Source: Paenibacillaceae bacterium
Lineage (GTDB): Bacteria > Bacillota > Bacilli > Paenibacillales > CANHGK01
Assembly (NCBI GenBank): GCA_947460235.1
Contig: CANHGK010000016.1
Coordinates: 1 to 62,190 of the forward strand
Reading direction: 5' to 3'
Length of the DNA: 62,190 nt
Within the stretch, counting starts at the first letter, position 1; each line of letters opens with the position of its first letter. This document shows positions 53,181-62,057 of this stretch, piece by piece. The notes beneath the pieces are model-generated. The model did not search any database, was not told where the DNA came from, and saw only the letters and a list, made by a program, of their open reading frames with translations. A program made the translations under genes and the position numbers.

Positions 53181-54895
53181 GTGATACAAAATTAGCAGTT
53201 GCCCAGTGGATTCAATCATTCGTTCCAGAAATGAGTGTAGATCAATTAGCAGGATTAATTGAATATCCACCAAATCCTGAACTGGGGGACTTATCTTTAC
53301 CTTGTTTTAAGTTAAGTAAAATCATGCGCAAATCGCCTCAGCAAATTGCCGAAACATTACAAACACAAGCAGTAGGTCATCCGCTCGTAAAACATACGAT
53401 TGCGATCAATGGTTATTTTAACTTGTTCTTAAATCGTGCAGGTGTAGCTGCAAAATTAGTACAAGAAATTTTGAACGCCCCCCTTCGATTTGCATCTTCT
53501 ACGGAGGGAACAGGAAAGAAAGTCGTCATTGACTACTCGTCGCCAAACATTGCAAAACCGTTTCATGTTGGTCATTTGCGTTCCACAATGATTGGTAATG
53601 CACTTCGGAATATTCACGAACATCTTGGATATGAAGTCATCGGGATCAACCATCTTGGTGACTGGGGAACCCAGTTCGGAAAATTAATTGTTGCCTATCA
53701 TACGTATGGTACATCAGTACCAGTAGATGAAGTATCCATTCAAACGCTTCTCGATTGGTATGTGAAGTTCCATGATGATGCGAAAGAGAACCCAGCGCTT
53801 GAAGATGAAGCACGCTCTTGGTTTACAAAACTCGAAAATGGTGATGAAGCGGCAACGAAATTATGGCAATGGTTCAAACAAGTAAGTATGGATGAATTCG
53901 AGCGCATGTATAAAAAGTTAGACGTAACCTTTGATTCATATAATGGTGAGAGTTTTTATAATGATCAATTGCCTGGCGTCGTAGCATCGCTTCGCGACAA
54001 GGGATTACTCCGACATGACGAGGGAGCGGTACTTGTCGACTTGGAAGCGTTCAATATGCCACCATGTTTAATTTTGAAAAAAGATGGAAGTTCCTTATAT
54101 GCAACTCGTGATTTGGCAGCGGCAATTTACCGCGCACAAACTTATGCGTTTGAAAAATGTATATACGTGACGGGTTCACCGCAAATTTTACATTTCCAAC
54201 AATGGTTTAAAGTGATTGAAATGATGGGATTTGATTGGCACAATAAGTTATTGCATGTTCCTTTTGGTCAAGTAAGTTTGGGCGGGGAGAAATTTTCGAC
54301 GCGCAAAGGGAATGTTGTGTTGCTTGAAGATTTGATCAGCCAAACGATTGCTAAAACGAAAGAAATTATGGCGGGTCGTGCACTACCGAATGCGGATGAA
54401 CTTGCAGAACAAGTTGGGATCGGTGCTGTTGTATTCGGAGATTTAAGTCACAACCGAATGAAAGATATTGTGTTCTCTTGGGAAGATATGTTGAACTTTG
54501 AAGGTGAAACAGGACCTTACGTTCAATATTCTTATGTGCGAACTTGCAGTATTTTGCGCAAAGCGGAGTTATTAGAGGGGATGAGTGCGGAGTGGATCGC
54601 TATGATTTCTTCTGAACATGAAGCATGGGAAGAAGGTCCGGCTTTTGCATTGATCCAAGAATTAGTTCGTTTTCCTGAGCGTGTACAACAAGCGGCTGAT
54701 AAACTTGAACCCTCGATCATTACGCGTCATTTAATTGATATTGCACAAGCATTTAATCATTTTTATCATACATCACAAATTTTAGTTGATGATGAAGTTG
54801 TGCGTATTATTCGATTGTCAATCGTTGCTGCCGTTAAAAACACACTTGCATTAGGGTTACGGATGATTGGTGTAGCCGCTCCAGAGCGAATGTAA
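53177..54895 (+). CDS. argS: Arginyl-tRNA synthetase
   Basis: A 572-aa class I synthetase charging tRNA-Arg. The HIGH-type motif is HVGH in SSPNIAKPFHVGHLRST, and the KMSKS counterpart is KFSTRKGN; the N-terminal Add1 domain and the C-terminal DALR domain are both present. The start is ATG 53177, 11 bases after GGAGG, overlapping the acyltransferase stop as ATGA; an ATG at 53159 is part of that ribosome site. No T-box leader is present. Coupling to an acyltransferase is unusual. Confidence 0.96.
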   Translation: MSDTKLAVAQWIQSFVPEMSVDQLAGLIEYPPNPELGDLSLPCFKLSKIMRKSPQQIAETLQTQAVGHPLVKHTIAINGYFNLFLNRAGVAAKLVQEILNAPLRFASSTEGTGKKVVIDYSSPNIAKPFHVGHLRSTMIGNALRNIHEHLGYEVIGINHLGDWGTQFGKLIVAYHTYGTSVPVDEVSIQTLLDWYVKFHDDAKENPALEDEARSWFTKLENGDEAATKLWQWFKQVSMDEFERMYKKLDVTFDSYNGESFYNDQLPGVVASLRDKGLLRHDEGAVLVDLEAFNMPPCLILKKDGSSLYATRDLAAAIYRAQTYAFEKCIYVTGSPQILHFQQWFKVIEMMGFDWHNKLLHVPFGQVSLGGEKFSTRKGNVVLLEDLISQTIAKTKEIMAGRALPNADELAEQVGIGAVVFGDLSHNRMKDIVFSWEDMLNFEGETGPYVQYSYVRTCSILRKAELLEGMSAEWIAMISSEHEAWEEGPAFALIQELVRFPERVQQAADKLEPSIITRHLIDIAQAFNHFYHTSQILVDDEVVRIIRLSIVAAVKNTLALGLRMIGVAAPERM

Positions 54896-54932
54896 TTAAT
54901 GTTTTTTCTCTAAATTAAAGGAAGTTATAGCG

Positions 54933-54967
54933 TCCGTTACGAATTATCAATCGTAACGGATTTTTTT
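54933..54967 (+). terminator. Terminator after argS
   Basis: TCCGTTACGA (54933-54942) pairs perfectly with TCGTAACGGA (54951-54960), followed by T7. Confidence 0.93.
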
Positions 54968-54998
54968 GATGTCCATTCGCTGAGGGCGGTGTTTATAC

Positions 54999-57359
54999 AT
55001 GCAACAAAATGCACGAAAAATAAATCCAGTAATTTTGTTTGCTGTTTTTTTTGGTGTGTTAGCATTGATTATTACGGTAAGTATCTATTCCAGTACGGTA
55101 TCACGAAATACAATTCGAGAACAGGCCGCAGAGTCAACCGAACGAACGGTAAGTCAAGTTCGTGATAAATTGGATTCACAATTGGCTCGGATCGAAAGTC
55201 TGCTTAAACAAGTGCATTTTGATCCAACATTGCGGGATATTCTCAAAGTTTATCCTAATCCGCCTGAAAATGAGGTAGATCGACTGCAATTATATGATCA
55301 AGCATCAAAAATTCTTGGTGGTTATTCGAGCACGATGAAATACATTGATGGTATTCATATTTTTAGTGATAAATTTTTGAAAAAAGTAAGCACCGATGCT
55401 ATTAAATTGCAAAATGCCGGTCCAGAATCTCGGTTAAGTATTATTTTTGATGAAACAAATATCGGTTGGTTACAAAAAATGAATGCTGATGAACGTACGC
55501 CAATTTGGGTTCCTGTGACGAAAAATGGTTTTTTGCGCAGTGCAAATTTAAGTGCAATTAAAGATTATGCAGGGCCAACGTTTTCAATTGGCAAACGCTA
55601 TGCGAACATTAAACGCCAAGATGGACAAGGTTTTTTTATTGTAATTAATTTAAATGTGAAATTTTTGCGTGAATTATTCCAAAACGTTGATTTGGGTTCG
55701 GGTTCAAAAGTATATGTAACGGATGCGAATGGAAAGATTATCTATGCAAAACAAGAAGAGTTAATCGAAACGCAAATTCCATTGGACCAAAGTCTAATAC
55801 CTTTGCAGGGAAGCAAAATTGTAACATTGGATGGTCAAGAACAATTATTGTTACATGAAACATCGGTTTCGTCTGGTTGGCATGTCGTTGGTACATTACC
55901 AACAGGACAATTGTTTAGTGATGTGACCCGGACGTCCAATTATATGTATCTTGTTCTTGGCTTGCTCGTAGTGGTTATGGCGATCACGTATTTATTAATC
56001 CGTCGTTTTATTATCGTGCAGGATCGCCTACAACTTCAATCTGCTCAATTATTACGAAAAAATGATGAACTCGAACAAATGGATCGATTGAAAGATGATT
56101 TTCTGGCGAACACATCACATGAATTGCGTACACCAATCAACGGAATTATCGGGATTACCGAATCGCTCGTTGATGAATTTGAAAATAGTAATGAGTCTAT
56201 AAAAAAAGACTTAAATATGATCATCAATAGCGGTCGTCGTTTATCCAATTTGGTCAATGATATATTGGATTTTTCCAAACTACGCAATAGTAAATTGGAT
56301 TTGCATCTTGGAATTGTTGATTTTCCTAGTGCACTCGACATGACACTCGGTTTGTTAAAACCGTTGATTGGGAAAAAACGCTTGGAAATTATTAATGAAC
56401 TTGAATTTATGAAACCGGCAGAGTTAGAGAAATTAAAGATGGTTGCGGATGAAAATCGAATTCAACAAATTTTGCATAATATTATTTCAAATGCGATTAA
56501 ATTTACCGAAGTTGGCCGAGTTGAAATCAATGCGTATACGATCGGCACAATGGTCGTGTTCCAAGTGTCGGACACGGGGATTGGTATTCCTGAAGATAAA
56601 TTGGATACAATCTTTAATTCATTTGAACAAGTAGACGGTTCTACTGCACGAAAATATGGTGGTACCGGATTGGGATTGTCAGTCACGAAACAATTGGTTG
56701 AACTACATTTTGGTTCCATTAAGGCCGAATCACAGCATGGTTCTTGGACTCGGATTACTGTACAAATTCCGATGGCTGATCCTGCATCTGTGCCGAGTGA
56801 AAATAATGTTCAGTTGTCTCGTGCGATGGTTGAACTTGATGAAGTGCATGAACCTGATGTGATCAACCAAAGCAATGAAGGGATGAAGTCACACGGGAAA
56901 GTACTCGTTGTTGATGATGAACCGATAAATTTGCAAGTCATTTTGAATCATTTACGCAAAATGGACTATGAAGTAAAAACGGCAGACAATGGTATCGATG
57001 CGAAAGAAATGATTCGCAATGGCTATCGACCTGATTTGATTTTGCTTGACGTCATGATGCCAAAGTTATCTGGTTTTGATTTGGTGCGGTTATTAAGACG
57101 TGAATTTCCACAAGAGGAATTACCAATTTTGCTATTAACGGCAAAAAATACACCCACAGACGTCGTTACTGGATTCGAATCGGGTGCAAATGATTATTTG
57201 GTAAAACCATTTACGAAAATGGAATTGATCGCACGTGTAGATTTACACATGAATATGGCAAAAAAACATCGTCAACTGATGTTAATGTCAAAAAATGTGA
57301 TGAGGTTGCTTGATGAAAACAAAATAAAATATCAATCCAACGTGGTTGGAGATGAATAA
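54999..57359 (+). CDS. Hybrid histidine kinase without CheA module (third paralogue)
   Basis: A 786-aa membrane kinase related to the two giant kinases at 1834 and 5761: TM1 (about 9-29), extracytoplasmic sensor, TM2 (about 310-330), HisKA (H374 in SHELRTPINGIIG), HATPase (NIISNAIKFTE, DTGIGIP, GGTGLGLSV) and REC (DDEPINLQV, phospho-acceptor D684 in LLDVMMPK). The protein ends about 35 residues after the REC domain, so the PAS-like, Hpt and CheA-type parts are absent. No response regulator or Hpt gene is beside it. GAGGGCGGTG precedes the ATG. Confidence 0.93.
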   Translation: MQQNARKINPVILFAVFFGVLALIITVSIYSSTVSRNTIREQAAESTERTVSQVRDKLDSQLARIESLLKQVHFDPTLRDILKVYPNPPENEVDRLQLYDQASKILGGYSSTMKYIDGIHIFSDKFLKKVSTDAIKLQNAGPESRLSIIFDETNIGWLQKMNADERTPIWVPVTKNGFLRSANLSAIKDYAGPTFSIGKRYANIKRQDGQGFFIVINLNVKFLRELFQNVDLGSGSKVYVTDANGKIIYAKQEELIETQIPLDQSLIPLQGSKIVTLDGQEQLLLHETSVSSGWHVVGTLPTGQLFSDVTRTSNYMYLVLGLLVVVMAITYLLIRRFIIVQDRLQLQSAQLLRKNDELEQMDRLKDDFLANTSHELRTPINGIIGITESLVDEFENSNESIKKDLNMIINSGRRLSNLVNDILDFSKLRNSKLDLHLGIVDFPSALDMTLGLLKPLIGKKRLEIINELEFMKPAELEKLKMVADENRIQQILHNIISNAIKFTEVGRVEINAYTIGTMVVFQVSDTGIGIPEDKLDTIFNSFEQVDGSTARKYGGTGLGLSVTKQLVELHFGSIKAESQHGSWTRITVQIPMADPASVPSENNVQLSRAMVELDEVHEPDVINQSNEGMKSHGKVLVVDDEPINLQVILNHLRKMDYEVKTADNGIDAKEMIRNGYRPDLILLDVMMPKLSGFDLVRLLRREFPQEELPILLLTAKNTPTDVVTGFESGANDYLVKPFTKMELIARVDLHMNMAKKHRQLMLMSKNVMRLLDENKIKYQSNVVGDE

Positions 57360-57365
57360 TTGAAC

Positions 57366-57412
57366 AAGACGTCCATATTTGCATCCGTTGGTGTAAGTAG
57401 GTCGTCTTTTTT
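57366..57412 (+). terminator. Terminator after third hybrid kinase
   Basis: AAGACG (57366-57371) pairs with CGTCTT (57403-57408), helped by CC/GG, around a long loop and followed by T6. Confidence 0.7.
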
Positions 57413-57496
57413 ATGTTCAGATGGTTGCCTTCAGGCGCTGTTTTGGGCGATAATGGTACAGTTGAGAATGCATAATAAAGGGCGGGAACGAAACGA

Positions 57497-59116
57497 ATGA
57501 TATCGACAGAGAATATTTCCTTACAATTTGGCGGTCGTACACTGTTTGAAGATGTAACGATCAAATTTAATCCAGGTAACTGTTACGGATTAATCGGGGC
57601 AAATGGCGCAGGGAAATCGACCTTTTTGAAAATTTTGTCTGGCCAAGTAGAACCAACACGAGGAAATGTATTTGTTCAACCTGGTGAACGGATGGCTGTT
57701 TTGAAGCAAAACCAATTTGAATTTGATGAATTTCCAGTGCTAGAAACTGTAATTATGGGTCATCAGCGTTTGTACGCGATCATGAAAGAAAAGGACGCAA
57801 TTTATGCGAAACCGGATTTCAATGATGATGATGGGATGAAAGCAGCTGAATTGGAAGGCGAGTTCGCGGACCTTAACGGTTGGGACGCAGAATCCGAAGC
57901 AGCTGGACTTTTGAATGCACTTGGTATCGATAAAACGTTGCATGAAAAGACGATGAAAGAACTTGAAGGTAGCGAAAAAGTCCGCGTACTTTTAGCGCAG
58001 GCGCTTTTTGGTCGTCCGAATATTTTGCTCCTCGATGAGCCGACGAACCATTTGAACTTGACTTCAATTGAATGGCTTGAGAACTTTTTGGCTTCCTATG
58101 AAGGTACAGTTATTGTTGTATCCCATGACCGTCACTTCTTGAACCAAGTATGTACGCACATCGCAGATATCGACTTCAGTAAAATTCAAATGTATGTCGG
58201 TAACTATGATTTTTGGTATGAATCCAGTCAATTAGCACTTCAATTACAACGTGAATCAAATAAACGTGTCGAAGAGAAACGGAAAGAACTCGAAGAATTC
58301 ATTCGTCGTTTCAGCGCGAATGCATCGAAGTCTAAGCAAGCGACATCACGTAAAAAATCGCTTGAACGATTGACACTTGAAGACATTAAACCGTCAACGC
58401 GTAAATATCCTTTCATTAATTTCAAAGCTGAGCGGGATGCGGGTAAACAATTATTCTCGACAGAAGATTTGACAGTGACAATGGATAATGAAGAAGTGTT
58501 ATCGAAGTTGAATTTAACGATCCATCGTAATGATAAAGTTGCATTTATCGGCGGGACGGGTGCTTCATATACTGCTTTATTTGAAACGATTACTGGATCA
58601 TTAGAGAAAACAAGTGGTACGTTCACTTGGGGTGGTACAGTCAAATACGCATATTTCCCGAAAGATAACATAACCTATTTCCAATCGTCATTGAACTTGA
58701 TTGACTGGCTCCGTCAATATTCGGTTGAACAAGATGAAGCGTTCATCCGTGGATTCCTTGGTCGAATGTTATTTTCAGGGGAAGAAACGTTGAAGGCGGT
58801 TAATGTAATCTCTGGGGGAGAACGTGTACGCTTAATGTTGTCTCGTATGATGTTATTAGCACCGAATGTACTCATTTTCGATGAACCTACGAACCATTTG
58901 GACCTCGAATCGATTACAGCACTAAATAACGCATTGATTCAATACGATGGCACGATCTTGTTTACATCTCATGATTTACAATTTGTCCAAACGATCGCTA
59001 ATCGTGTCGTCGAAATTACACCACTCGGCAACATGGATAAAATCGGCACGTATGATGAGTATTTGGTACACCCTGATGTTAAAAAATTCCGCGAGAAATT
59101 TGCGGTGAAAAAATAA
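57497..59116 (+). CDS. ykpA: ABC-F ATPase, YkpA/YbiT-like
   Basis: A 539-aa soluble twin-ATPase protein that acts on the ribosome in this superfamily. NBD1: GANGAGKST, a variant signature LEGSEKVRV, LLLDEPTNHLN. NBD2: the Walker A is degenerate (GGTGASYTAL, no Lys), signature ISGGERVRL, LIFDEPTNHLD. A charged linker (about 245-320) joins the domains. From memory, degenerate second Walker A motifs also occur in Bacillus YkpA, so this is probably a family trait. It has no membrane segments. GGGCGGG provides a modest ribosome site. Confidence 0.9.
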   Translation: MISTENISLQFGGRTLFEDVTIKFNPGNCYGLIGANGAGKSTFLKILSGQVEPTRGNVFVQPGERMAVLKQNQFEFDEFPVLETVIMGHQRLYAIMKEKDAIYAKPDFNDDDGMKAAELEGEFADLNGWDAESEAAGLLNALGIDKTLHEKTMKELEGSEKVRVLLAQALFGRPNILLLDEPTNHLNLTSIEWLENFLASYEGTVIVVSHDRHFLNQVCTHIADIDFSKIQMYVGNYDFWYESSQLALQLQRESNKRVEEKRKELEEFIRRFSANASKSKQATSRKKSLERLTLEDIKPSTRKYPFINFKAERDAGKQLFSTEDLTVTMDNEEVLSKLNLTIHRNDKVAFIGGTGASYTALFETITGSLEKTSGTFTWGGTVKYAYFPKDNITYFQSSLNLIDWLRQYSVEQDEAFIRGFLGRMLFSGEETLKAVNVISGGERVRLMLSRMMLLAPNVLIFDEPTNHLDLESITALNNALIQYDGTILFTSHDLQFVQTIANRVVEITPLGNMDKIGTYDEYLVHPDVKKFREKFAVKK

Positions 59117-59134
59117 ATTAATGAACTTATCTTG

Positions 59135-59166
59135 CCACCTGTTCTCAATGAACGGGTGGTTTTGTT
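59135..59166 (+). terminator. Terminator after ABC-F gene
   Basis: CCACCTGTTC pairs with GAACGGGTGG (one G-T) around a 5-base loop, followed by TTTTG. Confidence 0.85.
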
Positions 59167-59231
59167 ATGATAACGATAAATAGATAAGTGAAAACATATT
59201 CGTCCAAGTGCGACGTTTTTGGAGGTTCATG

Positions 59232-60152
59232 GTGAACAAGACAAAACCTTACCTTTTTATGCTGATGATGGTTTGTTGTATCGTTATAACGACTGCTTGT
59301 TTGTCTGATATTAAGTTGCCCAACATTAAGTTGCCAGAAAAAGAAACTGAGGATCTCATTGAATGGTCTTATACCGGTCCTGGAAATCCAGGTCATTGGG
59401 GTGAGTTGGATTCAACGTATGTTGAATGTTCTACCGGTCAGAAACAATCGCCAATCAATATGGTCACCGAAAAAATTAAATCAACAGATAAAAGAAATGA
59501 AAAAGTAGTCCCAATAGAGTTTTATTTGCAGCCGATGGAGGTTGGCTTTATTAATAATGGGCACACGATTCAAATCACAGGGATCAATTCTCATAACACG
59601 ATGACAGTTGATGGAAAATCGTATCGGTTCAAACAAATTCATTTTCATCATCCTGGGGAGCATCAATTTAATTTATCAGCATATCCGATTGAAATTCATT
59701 TTGTACATCAAACCGACGATGGATCAGAATATGCGGTGTTAGCGGTTATGGTTAAACCAGGTAAAGAAAATCTTGAACTAAAAAAGCTGTGGGATATATT
59801 CCCAGATGTTAAGACAGATACCCAAATTAAAGTGGCATCTCAAATTGATCCTCGTGAATTATTGCCAAATAATATTCGTTCGTATCGGTACAATGGATCG
59901 TTAACGACACCGCCATGTTCAGAAAAAGTTCACTGGGTTATTTTGAAAAAGGCAGTAGAATGGTCACAAGAACAGATTGATTTATTCGCAAAAGCTTTTC
60001 CAAATAATTCACGTCCAATTCAATATTTAAATGATCGACCAATTTTGACCGAACCAAAAGATGCAAAAACAGAGTTTAATAACAATCCGAACGGATCGCC
60101 AGATCCTTCGGGTTCACCAACTCCGAAATCATCAACGGCTCCAACCAAATGA
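59232..60152 (+). CDS. Alpha-carbonic anhydrase, lipoprotein
   Basis: A 306-aa extracytoplasmic enzyme interconverting CO2 and bicarbonate. A lipoprotein signal ends at the lipobox TTAC near residue 24. Zinc ligands are H137 and H139 (IHFHHPGEH) and H156 (EIHFVHQ), with the family blocks GHWGELD, QSPINM and YNGSLTTPPCSE all intact. The C-terminal 40 residues are a Pro/Ser/Asn-rich tail. The start is GTG 59232, 6 bases after GGAGG; ATG 59229 is too close. The stop overlaps the MFS gene (ATGA), so the two are co-translated. Confidence 0.94.
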   Translation: MNKTKPYLFMLMMVCCIVITTACLSDIKLPNIKLPEKETEDLIEWSYTGPGNPGHWGELDSTYVECSTGQKQSPINMVTEKIKSTDKRNEKVVPIEFYLQPMEVGFINNGHTIQITGINSHNTMTVDGKSYRFKQIHFHHPGEHQFNLSAYPIEIHFVHQTDDGSEYAVLAVMVKPGKENLELKKLWDIFPDVKTDTQIKVASQIDPRELLPNNIRSYRYNGSLTTPPCSEKVHWVILKKAVEWSQEQIDLFAKAFPNNSRPIQYLNDRPILTEPKDAKTEFNNNPNGSPDPSGSPTPKSSTAPTK

Positions 60153-61330
60153 ATAATTACAAAATGCCAAAGATGGTGTGGGCACTAGGTTGGGTTAGTT
60201 TATTTACAGATTGGTCAACACATATGGTCACGGTGTTGTTTCCTCTATATTTACAAAGTGTGATGCAAGTACCGATCTCTTCGATCGGTTGGATTGAAGG
60301 CATTGCTGAAGGGCTTTCAGGAGTTATGAAATGGCTCGGAGGTCGTGCGGTAGATCGGGCGAATCGTCATAAAAAATGGCTACTTTGGGGCTATGGAATT
60401 AGTAATTTTTCGAGAATGCTGTTATTAATATGGGGTTCCGCGTTGTCGGTACTTAGCGTCCGTTTGTTAGATCGATTCGGTAAAGGGCTACGCGTTGCCC
60501 CGAGGGATGCTTTGATTGCTTTGCATGCAGATCCGAAACATCGCGGGGCAGTTTTCGGATTTCGTCGTATGATGGATACGATCGGAGCGACGATTGGACC
60601 AGTTTGTGCGTCAATCGTGATGTATTTGACGCAACAAAATTTTGGATGGGTATTTGGGTTAGCGATGATTCCAGGTATTTTAGCCGTGATTGTCTTATTA
60701 TTATATGTTAATCCCCAAAAAGAGATTGTACCTAATCTGTCAGCAAGCGAACATCTACAAGGACAGGTTCAAACCGAAATTCAACTGGGGAAGCCGTTTT
60801 TCATTTTTACAGCGGTTATGTCAGTGTTTTCGATCTTTAATGTGTCTGACGCATTTTTATCGTTACGTGCTGCAGATGTGAACATTTCGTTTGCGTTCGT
60901 CCCTTTGTTATTTATGCTCGTACAAGGTGTGAGTGCATTGTTTTCGATACCAGCTGGTAAGTTGGCTGATCGGATTGGAAAGCATTATGTAATATGTATC
61001 GGTTTGTTTGTATATGCGATTGTGTATGCGATCATCGGGAATGTGAACCATCCGGCGATCATCATTTTATGTTTTGCAGGATATGGCGTATTTTACGCGT
61101 GCACTGATGGTGTGCAGAAGGCTTATATTACTGATATGGTACCTGAAGGACATCGTGGCCGAGCGATGGGGATTTATCAGGCTTGGACAGGTATTGCACT
61201 TCTGCCTGCCAGCATTATGGGAGGATATATTTGGCAAATTTTCGGTTCTCGTATCATGTTTAGTGGATGTGCAGTGGTTGCGGCATTAACTGCAATTGTG
61301 GTCGGTATGAAATGGGGCGCAAGGGAATGA
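60149..61330 (+). CDS. MFS transporter
   Basis: A 393-aa transporter with about 12 segments. The loop 2-3 region shows GGRAVDRANRHKKW and the central block is DRFGKGLRVAPRDALIALHADPKHRGAVFGFRRMMD, typical of a group of uncharacterised bacterial MFS proteins (YfkF/YjdL-like look). Substrate unknown. It is translationally coupled to the carbonic anhydrase upstream and to an RDD protein downstream, so a role in bicarbonate, organic acid or pH stress is possible but unproven. Confidence 0.9.
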   Translation: MNNYKMPKMVWALGWVSLFTDWSTHMVTVLFPLYLQSVMQVPISSIGWIEGIAEGLSGVMKWLGGRAVDRANRHKKWLLWGYGISNFSRMLLLIWGSALSVLSVRLLDRFGKGLRVAPRDALIALHADPKHRGAVFGFRRMMDTIGATIGPVCASIVMYLTQQNFGWVFGLAMIPGILAVIVLLLYVNPQKEIVPNLSASEHLQGQVQTEIQLGKPFFIFTAVMSVFSIFNVSDAFLSLRAADVNISFAFVPLLFMLVQGVSALFSIPAGKLADRIGKHYVICIGLFVYAIVYAIIGNVNHPAIIILCFAGYGVFYACTDGVQKAYITDMVPEGHRGRAMGIYQAWTGIALLPASIMGGYIWQIFGSRIMFSGCAVVAALTAIVVGMKWGARE

Positions 61331-61905
61331 CTGGATATAATCGCGTTCGTCCGTGGGTGCGTTACTGGGCACGAACGCTTGATTTGATTGTTTTTGAGTT
61401 TGTATTAAGTAAGCTCTCTCATCTGATCAATTCACAAGCGTTTGATGCGATTCCTAGTTGGGTGTGGGGAGTTATTGTACTTCTTGCATGGATTCCAATC
61501 GAGGCAATTTGCCTCACAACGTGGAGCACAACCCCAGGAAAATGGCTGATGAATACGCATGTTTATCATGAAAATGGGTTGCCTTTATTGTTCGAACAAG
61601 CGTTATATCGTTCATTTCTAGTTTGTATGCGCGGGTTTGCATTTGGATTGCCAATCGTGAGTTTATTTGTTGCGAATGACGTATATCGTGATTTACTCCG
61701 ATTTGGGATCACGAGTTATGATCGTGAATTGAAATTAATGGTGTGGCATCGTCCGATTGGTTTTGCAAGAATTTGTGGATCAATTGCTGTCATCGGAATT
61801 TTGGTCATGTTAACAGTGATGGATATGGTATTAGCGATGCTAAAGTTCTTAAATTCAAGCACACCGAATGAGCTGACGACGAATCTGATGAAATTATTGT
61901 TTTAA
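61327..61905 (+). CDS. RDD-family membrane protein (paralogue B)
   Basis: A 192-aa membrane protein with RYWARTLDL near the N-terminus and TTPGKWL in the loop, both RDD hallmarks, and four or five hydrophobic segments. It is a clear paralogue of the 192-aa protein at 28317. The start ATG 61327 overlaps the MFS stop (ATGA). It is the third gene of the carbonic anhydrase operon. Confidence 0.88.
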   Translation: MTGYNRVRPWVRYWARTLDLIVFEFVLSKLSHLINSQAFDAIPSWVWGVIVLLAWIPIEAICLTTWSTTPGKWLMNTHVYHENGLPLLFEQALYRSFLVCMRGFAFGLPIVSLFVANDVYRDLLRFGITSYDRELKLMVWHRPIGFARICGSIAVIGILVMLTVMDMVLAMLKFLNSSTPNELTTNLMKLLF

Positions 61906-61914
61906 GAACAGGAA

Positions 61915-61972
61915 GGACCTGTTTACACATTCCGCCAATATGGGGATGTTTGTGTAATCAGGTCCACTTTTA
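61915..61972 (+). terminator. Terminator of the carbonic anhydrase operon
   Basis: GGACCTG-TTACACA (61915-61929) pairs with TGTGTAA-CAGGTCC (61950-61965), followed by ACTTTTAT. Confidence 0.82.
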
Positions 61973-62057
61973 TATTGAAATAAGTTGAAATTAACGTTGA
62001 TTCAATCCGTATCAAATCTTAGTTACATCCAATAATTGTCCCTGTAAATGTTAGTTT

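Noticed and set aside
54896-54998. Possible T-box or regulatory leader near argS
   Set aside because: The hairpin here follows argS and is an ordinary terminator; no T-box sequence precedes argS.
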